Shown here: positions 1-5,617 of the stretch, in pieces | Numbering within the stretch: the stretch's first letter is position 1 | How the letters are laid out: every line of letters begins with the position of its first letter | NCBI GenBank assembly: GCA_021204375.1 | Contig: JAJPZL010000097.1 | Span: forward strand, 1-7,211 | DNA length: 7,211 bases | Direction: 5' to 3' | Source: Bacteroides sp. | Lineage (GTDB): Bacteria > Bacteroidota > Bacteroidia > Bacteroidales > Bacteroidaceae | Translations under genes and position numbers: made by a program | The notes under the pieces: generated by a model | Told to the model about the DNA's origin: nothing | Database searches by the model: none | Seen by the model: only the letters and a program-made list of their open reading frames with translations

Positions 1-23
1 GTTCATGTGCGAAGGATAAAAGT

Positions 24-53
24 TTTGAATATAGCCGGAAAAGATTAATTTTG
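24..53 (+). promoter_or_regulatory. Bacteroidota promoter for the coiled-coil gene
   Basis: TTTG at 24-27 and TAATTTTG at 46-53, separated by 18 bases, match the known Bacteroidota sigma-ABfr pattern (TTTG near -33, TAnnTTTG near -7). Transcription would start around 57-61, giving a leader of about 40 bases before the ATG at 98. No strong Shine-Dalgarno is visible, which is normal for this phylum. Bases 1-23 show nothing else. Confidence 0.6.
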
Positions 54-97
54 CAACTGAAAACAGAATAGAGATAAAAACCGGTAAATACATAGAT

Positions 98-973
98 ATG
101 GATACTAAAAAACTGGGTATATACATCGCACTGGGAATATTAACAGCAACCGTTATACTGTTTGCATTCCTCTTTTTCCAGCAAAAAAAGGAGAACAATA
201 AGTTCCTGCAACTTTATGAACTGGAAAAAGAAGAGATAGAGAATGAATTCGAACGTTTTGCCGTGCAATACGACGAACTGCAAATGACCATCAGTAATGA
301 TTCACTGTTTGGGCTGCTGGAACAGGAAAAGATGCGCTCGCAACGACTGCTGGAAGAGCTCCGGATGGTTAAATCGGGAAATGCACAGGAGATTACCCGT
401 CTGAAGAAAGAATTAAATACGGTACGGGCCGTACTGAGAACCTATATTGTACAAATCGACTCGCTGAACCGGGTGAACGAAGCCCTGGAAAAAGAGAACA
501 AGGAGGTGAAACAGCGCTATACGGAAGCTTCCCGGCGTATTACTAATCTTTCGGAAGAGAAAAAGACACTGACCAAGCAGGTAACGCTGGCTTCGCAGCT
601 GGATGCAACCAATATTGCCATTGCACCCAAAAATAAACGGGGTAAAAATGTAAAGAAGGTAAAGGATGTGGTACAACTCAATATCAGTTTTACGATTGTA
701 AAGAACATTACGGCTCCTACGGGAAACCGTGCTTTGTATATAAGGATCGTAAAACCGGACAACGATGTGTTGACCAAAAACCCATCCCAGACCTTTGCTT
801 ATGAGAACCGTACCCTGGGATATTCGATCCAGAAGATGATAGAATATACCGGAGAAGAACAGGATGTCATTGTCTACTGGCACGTAGAAGAGTTTATGCA
901 TCCGGGGAATTATCGGGTAGAGATATTCTCAGACGGTACTATGATTGGTTCGCAGAGATTTACATTAGACTAA
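98..973 (+). CDS. Membrane-anchored coiled-coil protein of unknown function
   Basis: I do not recognise a characterised family; 291 residues. Seen: a short polar N-terminus (MDTKK), one hydrophobic segment at about residues 6-27 followed by QQKK, then a long charged Glu/Lys/Leu-rich stretch (about 33-165) that reads as coiled coil. A basic, low-complexity linker follows (about 177-190, rich in K, N and R), then a C-terminal domain (about 191-291) of alternating hydrophobic strands that looks like a beta-sandwich. The membrane segment lacks a signal-peptidase site and is followed by positive charge, so orientation is uncertain; an anchored protein with the coiled coil on one side of the inner membrane is the simplest reading. 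The ATG at 98 is preferred because it gives the full membrane segment and sits about 40 bases below a good promoter. The gene is separated from the exporter operon by 954 bases of repeats and has its own promoter, so a shared function is not implied. It appears intact. Confidence 0.85.
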   Translation: MDTKKLGIYIALGILTATVILFAFLFFQQKKENNKFLQLYELEKEEIENEFERFAVQYDELQMTISNDSLFGLLEQEKMRSQRLLEELRMVKSGNAQEITRLKKELNTVRAVLRTYIVQIDSLNRVNEALEKENKEVKQRYTEASRRITNLSEEKKTLTKQVTLASQLDATNIAIAPKNKRGKNVKKVKDVVQLNISFTIVKNITAPTGNRALYIRIVKPDNDVLTKNPSQTFAYENRTLGYSIQKMIEYTGEEQDVIVYWHVEEFMHPGNYRVEIFSDGTMIGSQRFTLD

Positions 974-985
974 CACAGAACAACC

Positions 986-1153
986 TCTGTAAAAAGAGGG
1001 TATCCAAAGTAATTTTGTTATCTTTTTGATATGCTGAGCGAAAGTAAAGCATCTGTTCTCTATCAGTAAAGATCCTTCGTTTCATTCAGGAGGACAAAAC
1101 AGGGAACAAGTGGATAAGAATAATCTCCATGTAAGATACCCTCTTTTTACAGA
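986..1153. repeat. 168-bp element bounded by 19-bp perfect inverted repeats
   Basis: Bases 986-1004 (TCTGTAAAAAGAGGGTATC) are the exact reverse complement of 1135-1153. The pair encloses 130 bases with no credible ORF. The left arm begins 12 bases after the stop codon of the upstream gene. The inside holds a decayed palindromic core (see 1031-1090). Perfect arms around a non-coding centre suggest a small MITE-like or REP-derived insertion. No target-site duplication is evident next to the arms, so insertion is inference. The arms could also pair in a transcript running out of the upstream gene. Confidence 0.6.
1031..1090. repeat. Decayed REP-like palindrome (GCTGAGCGAAAG type)
   Basis: The segment 1033-1054 starts GCTGAGCGAAAG and ends GCATCT; the reverse complement of 1070-1090 starts CCTGAATGAAACGAAGG and ends ATCT. 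The two arms are imperfect inverted copies around a 15-base loop. Within the first arm ATGCT (1031-1035) also pairs with AGCAT (1048-1052). From memory, this wording resembles interspersed palindromes with a GCTGAGCGAAGCGAAGCATCT-like core that are common in Bacteroidota genomes; I cannot confirm this here. Confidence 0.4.
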
Positions 1154-1170
1154 AGAGTATACAAAAAAAT

Positions 1171-1292
1171 CTCTCATATAAGTTGCAATCTTACTACACA
1201 GTTAACGCACCCTGGTTAACATCCTGTTTATCAAGATGTAAAGTGCGTTAATAGCCTTCTAAAGAATTGACGCACTTTATCTGTTGACGCAC
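1171..1292 (+). repeat. Left terminal inverted repeat with four 9-mers
   Basis: This arm contains TTAACGCAC at 1202-1210, GTGCGTTAA at 1243-1251, and TTGACGCAC at 1267-1275 and 1284-1292. Start-to-start spacings are 41, 24 and 17 bases. The same four motifs appear in mirrored order and at the same spacing in the right arm. The 9-mers and the outer end are conserved between arms, while bases between the motifs have drifted, so the 9-mers are the likely functional units, for example protein-binding sites. Confidence 0.7.
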
Positions 1293-1308
1293 CTATTTTG
1301 GAAAAGCG

Positions 1309-1342
1309 GGTGAACCGTTTCTCACATTCCGGTGAACCGTTT
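1309..1342 (+). repeat. 12-bp direct repeat GGTGAACCGTTT, two copies
   Basis: GGTGAACCGTTT occurs at 1309-1320 and again at 1331-1342, a period of 22 bases. The pair lies inside the MITE-like element between its left arm and its central hairpin, and the second copy runs into the outer arm of that hairpin. Function unknown. Confidence 0.6.
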
Positions 1343-1438
1343 TGCTGTACATCCGGATGTAGATACCCGCTCGACCCGGATGTAGGGTAGGGCTCCATCC
1401 GGGTCGAGCCTCCTTGTAGACCCGGATGTACAGCAAAA
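1340..1438. repeat. Nested perfect inverted repeats with CCGGATGTA copies
   Basis: The outer arms are TTTTGCTGTACATCCGG at 1340-1356 and its exact reverse complement at 1422-1438 (17 bp). Nested inside are GCTCGACCCGGATG at 1369-1382 and its exact reverse complement at 1396-1409 (14 bp), with a 13-base loop. CCGGATGTA occurs directly at 1353-1361, 1376-1384 and 1422-1430, and GACCCGGATGTA twice (1373-1384, 1419-1430). The block is visibly more GC-rich than the flanking element, which suggests a separate origin or selection for a stable stem. It could form a cruciform or a strong RNA hairpin. Confidence 0.7.
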
Positions 1439-1589
1439 TCAGTAACTATCAAAAATAAATCCGTACGAGCCATATTATAATAAGTTCAAAGAGAGACTCA
1501 TAAAGAATAAGTAAGTCTGAATAGAGGAACCTTTAACGGACCTATATACATAAGGGCTAGAATATCCCTTCAATGGCTTACCTTCGGTA
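1439..1589. other. AT-rich filler inside the element, no gene seen
   Basis: Between the central hairpin and the right arm I see no coding sequence. There are only small hairpins: AAGGG/CCCTT at 1552-1570, and TACC-TTC-GGTA at 1579-1589 touching the right arm. No counterpart of this stretch is present on the left side, where the arm and the central block are only 47 bases apart. Confidence 0.4.
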
Positions 1590-1711
1590 GTGCGTTAATA
1601 AAATAAGTGCGTTAATAGAAAAGAGGGTTGTTAACGCACTTATTACATTGATAAATAAAGAGTTAATCCGGGTGCGTTAACTATGTAGCAAACTTGCAAC
1701 TTATAGGAGAG
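1590..1711 (-). repeat. Right terminal inverted repeat with four 9-mers
   Basis: This arm contains GTGCGTTAA at 1590-1598 and 1607-1615, TTAACGCAC at 1631-1639 and GTGCGTTAA at 1672-1680. Start-to-start spacings are 17, 24 and 41 bases, the mirror image of the left arm. All four 9-mers here match the consensus exactly, whereas two in the left arm carry a G in place of A. The outer end, read inward on the minus strand, starts CTCTCCTATAAGTTGCAA and corresponds to CTCTCATATAAGTTGCAA on the left. Confidence 0.7.
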
Positions 1712-1773
1712 AAAACCGATAAACCCTTATCCAGTGCTGTGAAGCAATTTGTTTTATAAAAAAGCCTAAATAG

Positions 1774-1805
1774 TTTGCCGGTTTATCTGAAACCTTCTAC
1801 ATTTG
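1774..1805 (+). promoter_or_regulatory. Promoter of the exporter operon
   Basis: TTTG at 1774-1777 and TACATTTG at 1798-1805, with 20 bases between, match the Bacteroidota -33/-7 consensus exactly. Transcription would start near 1810, leaving a leader of roughly 115-120 bases before the ATG at 1928. The promoter lies outside the MITE-like element, 62 bases beyond its right end, so the element does not supply the core promoter but could affect upstream control. Confidence 0.7.
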
Positions 1806-1822
1806 CATTGTTGCTTATGCAA
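1780..1822. promoter_or_regulatory. Two candidate operator dyads at the operon promoter
   Basis: GGTTT-N5-AAACC occupies 1780-1794, inside the spacer between the -33 and -7 boxes. TTGCAT-N8-ATGCAA occupies 1803-1822, overlapping the end of the -7 box and the expected start point. Either would be well placed for a repressor. The half-site GATAAACC at 1718-1725 is the inverse of GGTTTATC at 1780-1787 and may be an additional copy. No regulator gene is present in the window, so the binding protein is unknown. Confidence 0.35.
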
Positions 1823-1927
1823 TTATTTACAGGATAACATTTATAATTTACGGGAGCACAGTTGACAAAACAGAGTAAAAGAACTATTTAAAGTGGGATT
1901 GTATTCCTATTAATTTATTAATACACA

Positions 1928-3388
1928 ATGAAAAGAATAATCTATTTGACAATACTGTTGGGTATTGCCATATCGTTAAAAGCACAAAGCGTTCTTACAT
2001 TAGATAGTTGTCGTGCTTTAGCCATTGCCAATAACAAAGACCTACTAATCTCAGAGCAAAAAAGTAAGGCTGCTTATTATGACAGAAAAGCGGCTTTTAC
2101 CAATTATCTTCCCAAAGTATCGGCCACAGGGGCTTATCTTCGTAACCAGAAAGAGATCTCACTCCTTAGTAATGACCAGAAACATTCTATCTCGAATCTG
2201 GGGACTACAGCTTCGTCGCAGTTTCAGGATGTGGCCCGGCAACTCGCCGGGGCACATCCGGAGTATGCTTCCCTACTCCAGAGTATTGGAGAAATGGATA
2301 TAGCGACCCCGCTTAACAATGCAGGTAACTCGCTGGTAGATGCTTTGCGTACGGATAGCCGCAACATATGGGTAGGTGAAGTAGGTATAACCCAACCGTT
2401 ATATATGGGTGGGAAAATACGCGCTTATAATAAAATAACAGGATATGCGGAAGAGATTGCCCGGGAAGGCCATGATCTGGAGCTACAGGAGGTGATCCTG
2501 AATACAGATGAGGCTTACTGGTTAGTAGTATCCCTCGAAAACAAAAAAAAGCTGGCAGAAGGATATCTGACGCTACTCAAAAAACTGGAAGGAGATATTG
2601 AGAAGATGATCGAAGAGGGAGTAGCCACCAAAGCAGACGGTTTGACTGTAAAGGTACGGGTAAACGAAGCAGAACTTTCACTGACCAAAGTGGAGAACGG
2701 CCTTACGCTCTCCAAAATGGTATTGTGCCAGCTTTGCGGAATCCCTCTGGATACGGAAATTATACTGGTAGATATTCCATTGGAACGTTCAATCGCGGCG
2801 GCTGAAAATCCCAGATTCGATATGAACCAGGTATATGCCAATCGTCCCGAGATCCGTAGTCTTGAATTAGCACAGGGTATTTACCGGGAAAAAACAAATG
2901 TGGCACGGGCAGAACATCTGCCTACGATAGCCCTGACCGGGAACTATCTGGTAACCAATCCCTCTTTTTATAATGGTATCAACAACAAATTCGGGGGTCA
3001 GTTCAGGGTAGGAGTATCGGTTAGTGTGCCTATCTGGCAATGGGGTGAAGGTATGTATAAAGTAAGATCGGCCCGCACGCAGGTAAAGATCGCGGAATAT
3101 CAGTTAACAGATGCCCGTGAAAAGATCGAGTTACAGGTTAACCAGTCTGCTTTCCAGGTAAAAGAGGCGGCTAAAAAGCTTCGTATGTCGGAGAGCAATC
3201 TGGAAAAGGCAGATGAGAATCTACGGTATGCTACCCTGGGTTTTGAGGAGGGGGTGATACCTCCCTCCAATGTACTGGAAGCTCATACGGCCTGGCTCTC
3301 GGCTCAATCGGAAAAGATCGATGCACAGATCGATGTAAGATTGACCAAGCTTTACCTGGATAAGTCGACAGGAACATTGAAAAAATAA
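1928..3388 (+). CDS. TolC-family outer-membrane efflux protein
   Basis: A 486-residue outer-membrane factor, the exit duct of a tripartite exporter; it should trimerise into a beta-barrel plus alpha-helical periplasmic tunnel. Seen: a cleavable signal peptide (residues 1-19, ending SLKA before Q20, with no lipobox cysteine), then LTLDSCRALAIANNKDL at 23-39, the usual first helix of the family. Two structural repeats follow. The first has the strand and turn ITQPLYMGGKIRAYNKI (154-170) and long helices to about 270. The second runs from RPEIRSLELAQ (306-316) through LPTIALTGNY (331-340) and VGVSVSVPIWQWG (361-373), with closing helices to the end. Residues about 74-145 form a polar insert at the position of the first extracellular loop, longer than in classical TolC. 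First gene of the operon, 42 bases ahead of the adaptor. The ATG at 1928 gives a complete signal peptide. Family assignment is secure; substrate unknown. Confidence 0.93.
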   Translation: MKRIIYLTILLGIAISLKAQSVLTLDSCRALAIANNKDLLISEQKSKAAYYDRKAAFTNYLPKVSATGAYLRNQKEISLLSNDQKHSISNLGTTASSQFQDVARQLAGAHPEYASLLQSIGEMDIATPLNNAGNSLVDALRTDSRNIWVGEVGITQPLYMGGKIRAYNKITGYAEEIAREGHDLELQEVILNTDEAYWLVVSLENKKKLAEGYLTLLKKLEGDIEKMIEEGVATKADGLTVKVRVNEAELSLTKVENGLTLSKMVLCQLCGIPLDTEIILVDIPLERSIAAAENPRFDMNQVYANRPEIRSLELAQGIYREKTNVARAEHLPTIALTGNYLVTNPSFYNGINNKFGGQFRVGVSVSVPIWQWGEGMYKVRSARTQVKIAEYQLTDAREKIELQVNQSAFQVKEAAKKLRMSESNLEKADENLRYATLGFEEGVIPPSNVLEAHTAWLSAQSEKIDAQIDVRLTKLYLDKSTGTLKK

Positions 3389-3430
3389 TCATAGAAAGTT
3401 AAACATAGAATTATATAAAAAGAGATACTC

Positions 3431-4420
3431 ATGGATACAAAGTCACAAAACAGTAATATGCTGCTTGCATTTATTACACTACTCGGAGTGATTGCCGTTG
3501 TGGCGATTGCCGGCTTCTTCATGCTAAAAAAGGGTCCTGAAATTATACAGGGACAGGCAGAGGTAACAGAATACCGGGTTTCGAGCAAGGTACCGGGACG
3601 GATTCTGGAGTTCCGGGTAAAAGAGGGTGAACCGGTAAAAGCCGGAGATACACTGATTATTCTGGAGGCGCCGGATGTAAATGCGAAGTTGAGGCAGGCA
3701 CAGGCCGCCGAATCGGCGGCAGCGGCACAGAGTACCAAGGCTATTAAAGGGGCACGCCCGGAACAGATCCAGGCTGCTTACCAGGTATGGCAATCCGCTG
3801 TGGCTGCCCGGGAAGTAGCTGAGAAATCGTATACCCGTATCAGAAATCTATATGACGGTGGAGTGATGTCTGCACAGAAGCTGGATGAAGTAAAGGCTCA
3901 AAGAGATGCCTCTATTGCTACGGAACAGGCTGCCAAAGCGCAATATGAAATGGCCCGGAATGGTGCGGAACTGGAGGATAAAATGGCTACTTCCGCTTTG
4001 GTGCAGCAGGCACAGGGTGCTGTAGCAGAGGTAGAATCCTATATCAAAGAAACGATACTGATCGCACAGGCCGACGGCGAAGTTTCGGAGATCTTCCACA
4101 AAGTAGGTGAACTGGTAGGCACGGGATCTCCCATCATGAACGTTGCCCGCCTGGATGATATGTGGGCTACATTCAATGTACGCGAAGATTACCTGACGGA
4201 TATCCGGATGAATGAGGAGATTGAGGCCATTGTACCTGCACTGGGTAACCAGTTGATCCGCCTGAAAGTGGATTATATGAAAGACCTGGGTACGTATGCG
4301 GCATGGAAGGCTACCAAAACAACCGGAGAGTTTGACCTGAAAACTTTCGAAGTAAGGGCTACTCCGCTGGAAAAGGTGGAGAACCTGCGGCCGGGTATGT
4401 CGGTGATCCTGAAAAAATAG
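3431..4420 (+). CDS. HlyD/EmrA/YbhG-type periplasmic adaptor
   Basis: A 329-residue membrane-fusion protein that would bridge the inner-membrane permeases and the TolC-type duct. Seen: one N-terminal membrane anchor (about 10-32). The first half of a lipoyl/barrel-sandwich domain follows (about 47-80, with SSKVPGRILEFRVKEGEPVKAGD), then an Ala/Gln/Glu-rich alpha-helical hairpin (about 83-205). The second lipoyl half is at about 208-238 (ADGEVSEIFHKVGELVGTGSP). The beta-barrel follows, and the C-terminal strand ends in LRPGMSVILKK, a family hallmark. No lipobox cysteine, so it is anchored by the transmembrane helix rather than by lipid. The stop codon is 3 bases before the next ATG, indicating translational coupling with the first permease. 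The closest well-known layout is YbhG with YbhFSR, but the gene is too diverged for me to assign that symbol. Confidence 0.92.
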   Translation: MDTKSQNSNMLLAFITLLGVIAVVAIAGFFMLKKGPEIIQGQAEVTEYRVSSKVPGRILEFRVKEGEPVKAGDTLIILEAPDVNAKLRQAQAAESAAAAQSTKAIKGARPEQIQAAYQVWQSAVAAREVAEKSYTRIRNLYDGGVMSAQKLDEVKAQRDASIATEQAAKAQYEMARNGAELEDKMATSALVQQAQGAVAEVESYIKETILIAQADGEVSEIFHKVGELVGTGSPIMNVARLDDMWATFNVREDYLTDIRMNEEIEAIVPALGNQLIRLKVDYMKDLGTYAAWKATKTTGEFDLKTFEVRATPLEKVENLRPGMSVILKK

Positions 4421-4423
4421 AGA

Positions 4424-5605
4424 ATGGAAAAGAGGCAGAAAAAATATAGGGCTCTTTACAATGTAGCCAGACGGGAGTGTATGCGCCTGGTGGGGCGTCC
4501 GCTTTACCTGTTTTGTATGGTGATCGCTCCACTGTTCTGCTACATCTTTTTTACAACGTTAATGAGTTCAGGGCTACCGGTAGATTTACCGGTAGGTGCC
4601 GTGGATATGGACAATAGCTCGACCTCCCGCAACATTCTGCGTAACTTAGATGCTTTTACGCAGTCGGAGGTGGTAGCCCATTATCCTACTGTTACAGAAG
4701 CACGTACTGCCGTGCAAAAGGGTGAGATATACGGATTCTTCTACATTCCGGAAGGGATGTCACGGGATGCTTTAAGTAGTCGTCAGCCTACTATTTCCTT
4801 TTACACCAATAGCTCTTACCTGATCGCGGGATCGCTCCTTTTCAGGGATATGAAGATGATGAGCGAACTGGCATCGGGTGCTGTTACCCGGGGAACGCTG
4901 CTTGCTAAAGGGGTAACGGAAGATCAGGCTATGGCCTATCTACAACCGATCGTGATTGAGACACATGCACTGAACAATCCGTGGCTGAACTATTCGGTCT
5001 ATTTGTGTAACACCTTATTGCCGGGGATATTGATGCTGATGATCTTTATGATAACTGTATACAGCATTGGGGTAGAGATCAAGGAGCGCACGGCAATGGA
5101 GTGGCTACGTACAGGAAATAACTCTATTTATATTGCCCTGGCAGGAAAGTTGCTGCCGCAGACACTGGTGTTTTTCGTTATGAGTATTTTCTATAATGTG
5201 TATTTGTATGGTATCCTCCATTTTCCCTGTAATAGTGGGATATTCCCGATGATACTGGCCTCTCTTTTGTTTGTGCTGGCTTCCCAAAGCTGTGGGATCG
5301 TGATGATCGGGGTACTCCCTGCCCTACGGCTTGGACTAAGTTTCGCTTCGCTCTGGGGAGTGGTCTCTTTTTCTATCTCCGGTTTTTCTTTTCCGGTGAT
5401 GGCTATGCATCCGGTACTTCAGGCACTGAGTATCCTGTTCCCGCTACGCCATTATTTTCTGATCTATGTGGATCAGGCTCTTAATGGGTATAGCATGGCT
5501 TATTCGTGGATGAACTATGCAGCCCTCCTTATCTTTATGATGCTTCCTTTTGCGGTGGTACACCGTTTGAAAGAGGCACTTATTTCTTACCGGTATGTGC
5601 CTTAA
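4424..5605 (+). CDS. ABC-2 type exporter permease (first)
   Basis: A 393-residue inner-membrane permease resembling YbhS/YhhJ-type ABC-2 proteins. Seen: a cytoplasmic amphipathic start (to about 25), membrane segment 1 (27-48), a large extracytoplasmic domain (about 49-190, with LPVGAVDMDNSSTSR and GEIYGFFYIPEGM), then five more segments at about 190-217, 238-262, 272-298, 303-325 and 363-380. SGFSFP (319-324) and LFPLRHY (338-344) are typical of the family. The cytoplasmic loop after segment 2 reads EIKERTAMEWL, a partly preserved form of the coupling-helix motif in which a Gly-Thr normally precedes Glu-x-Leu. No Walker A, signature or Walker B motif is present, so it is a permease only. It starts 3 bases after the adaptor and ends 12 bases before the second permease, with which it probably forms a heterodimer. 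Substrate unknown. Confidence 0.9.
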   Translation: MEKRQKKYRALYNVARRECMRLVGRPLYLFCMVIAPLFCYIFFTTLMSSGLPVDLPVGAVDMDNSSTSRNILRNLDAFTQSEVVAHYPTVTEARTAVQKGEIYGFFYIPEGMSRDALSSRQPTISFYTNSSYLIAGSLLFRDMKMMSELASGAVTRGTLLAKGVTEDQAMAYLQPIVIETHALNNPWLNYSVYLCNTLLPGILMLMIFMITVYSIGVEIKERTAMEWLRTGNNSIYIALAGKLLPQTLVFFVMSIFYNVYLYGILHFPCNSGIFPMILASLLFVLASQSCGIVMIGVLPALRLGLSFASLWGVVSFSISGFSFPVMAMHPVLQALSILFPLRHYFLIYVDQALNGYSMAYSWMNYAALLIFMMLPFAVVHRLKEALISYRYVP

Positions 5606-5617
5606 TACGCTGTTTGT

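Larger units (their letters stand above)
1171..1711. mobile_element. MITE-like non-coding element with long terminal inverted repeats
   Basis: The two ends are inverted copies of each other for about 122 bases without gaps: 1171-1292 against 1590-1711, roughly 91 of 122 positions identical by hand count. The outermost 41 bases are best conserved (36 of 41). The element contains no plausible transposase or other gene: the longest open frame inside, on the minus strand, runs through the repeats and has no recognisable protein character. Such a structure is typical of a non-autonomous element mobilised in trans, but no clear target-site duplication is seen (left flank ends AAAAAAAT, right flank starts AAAACCGAT). 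A structured RNA locus or a repeat of another kind remains possible. It lies just upstream of the exporter promoter. Confidence 0.65.

Noticed and set aside
413..901. 162-codon open frame on the minus strand
   Set aside because: It is a shadow of the coiled-coil gene, whose plus-strand frame has clear protein architecture and a promoter. The minus-strand translation has no coherent features.
984..999. Intrinsic terminator CCTCT-loop-AGAGG after the first gene
   Set aside because: The stem is only 5 bp and no U-tract follows; the bases are better explained as part of the 19-bp inverted repeat arm.
1201..1220. Integron attC-like site (GTTAAC twice)
   Set aside because: The GTTAAC pair is short, lacks the imperfect stem and extrahelical-base layout of attC sites, and is fully explained by the terminal repeat.
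1231..1473. 80-codon open frame on the minus strand inside the repeat element
   Set aside because: It runs straight through the left 9-mers and the nested hairpins, so its residues are dictated by repeats. It shows no recognisable domain and has no promoter or start context.
1202..1680. CRISPR-like array of GTGCGTTAA repeats
   Set aside because: Repeats are only 9 bp, occur in both orientations and are arranged as a mirror image, which fits terminal inverted repeats and not direct repeats with spacers.
1161..1720. Target-site duplication flanking the larger element
   Set aside because: Both flanks are A-rich, but no identical word can be placed directly at both ends with confidence.
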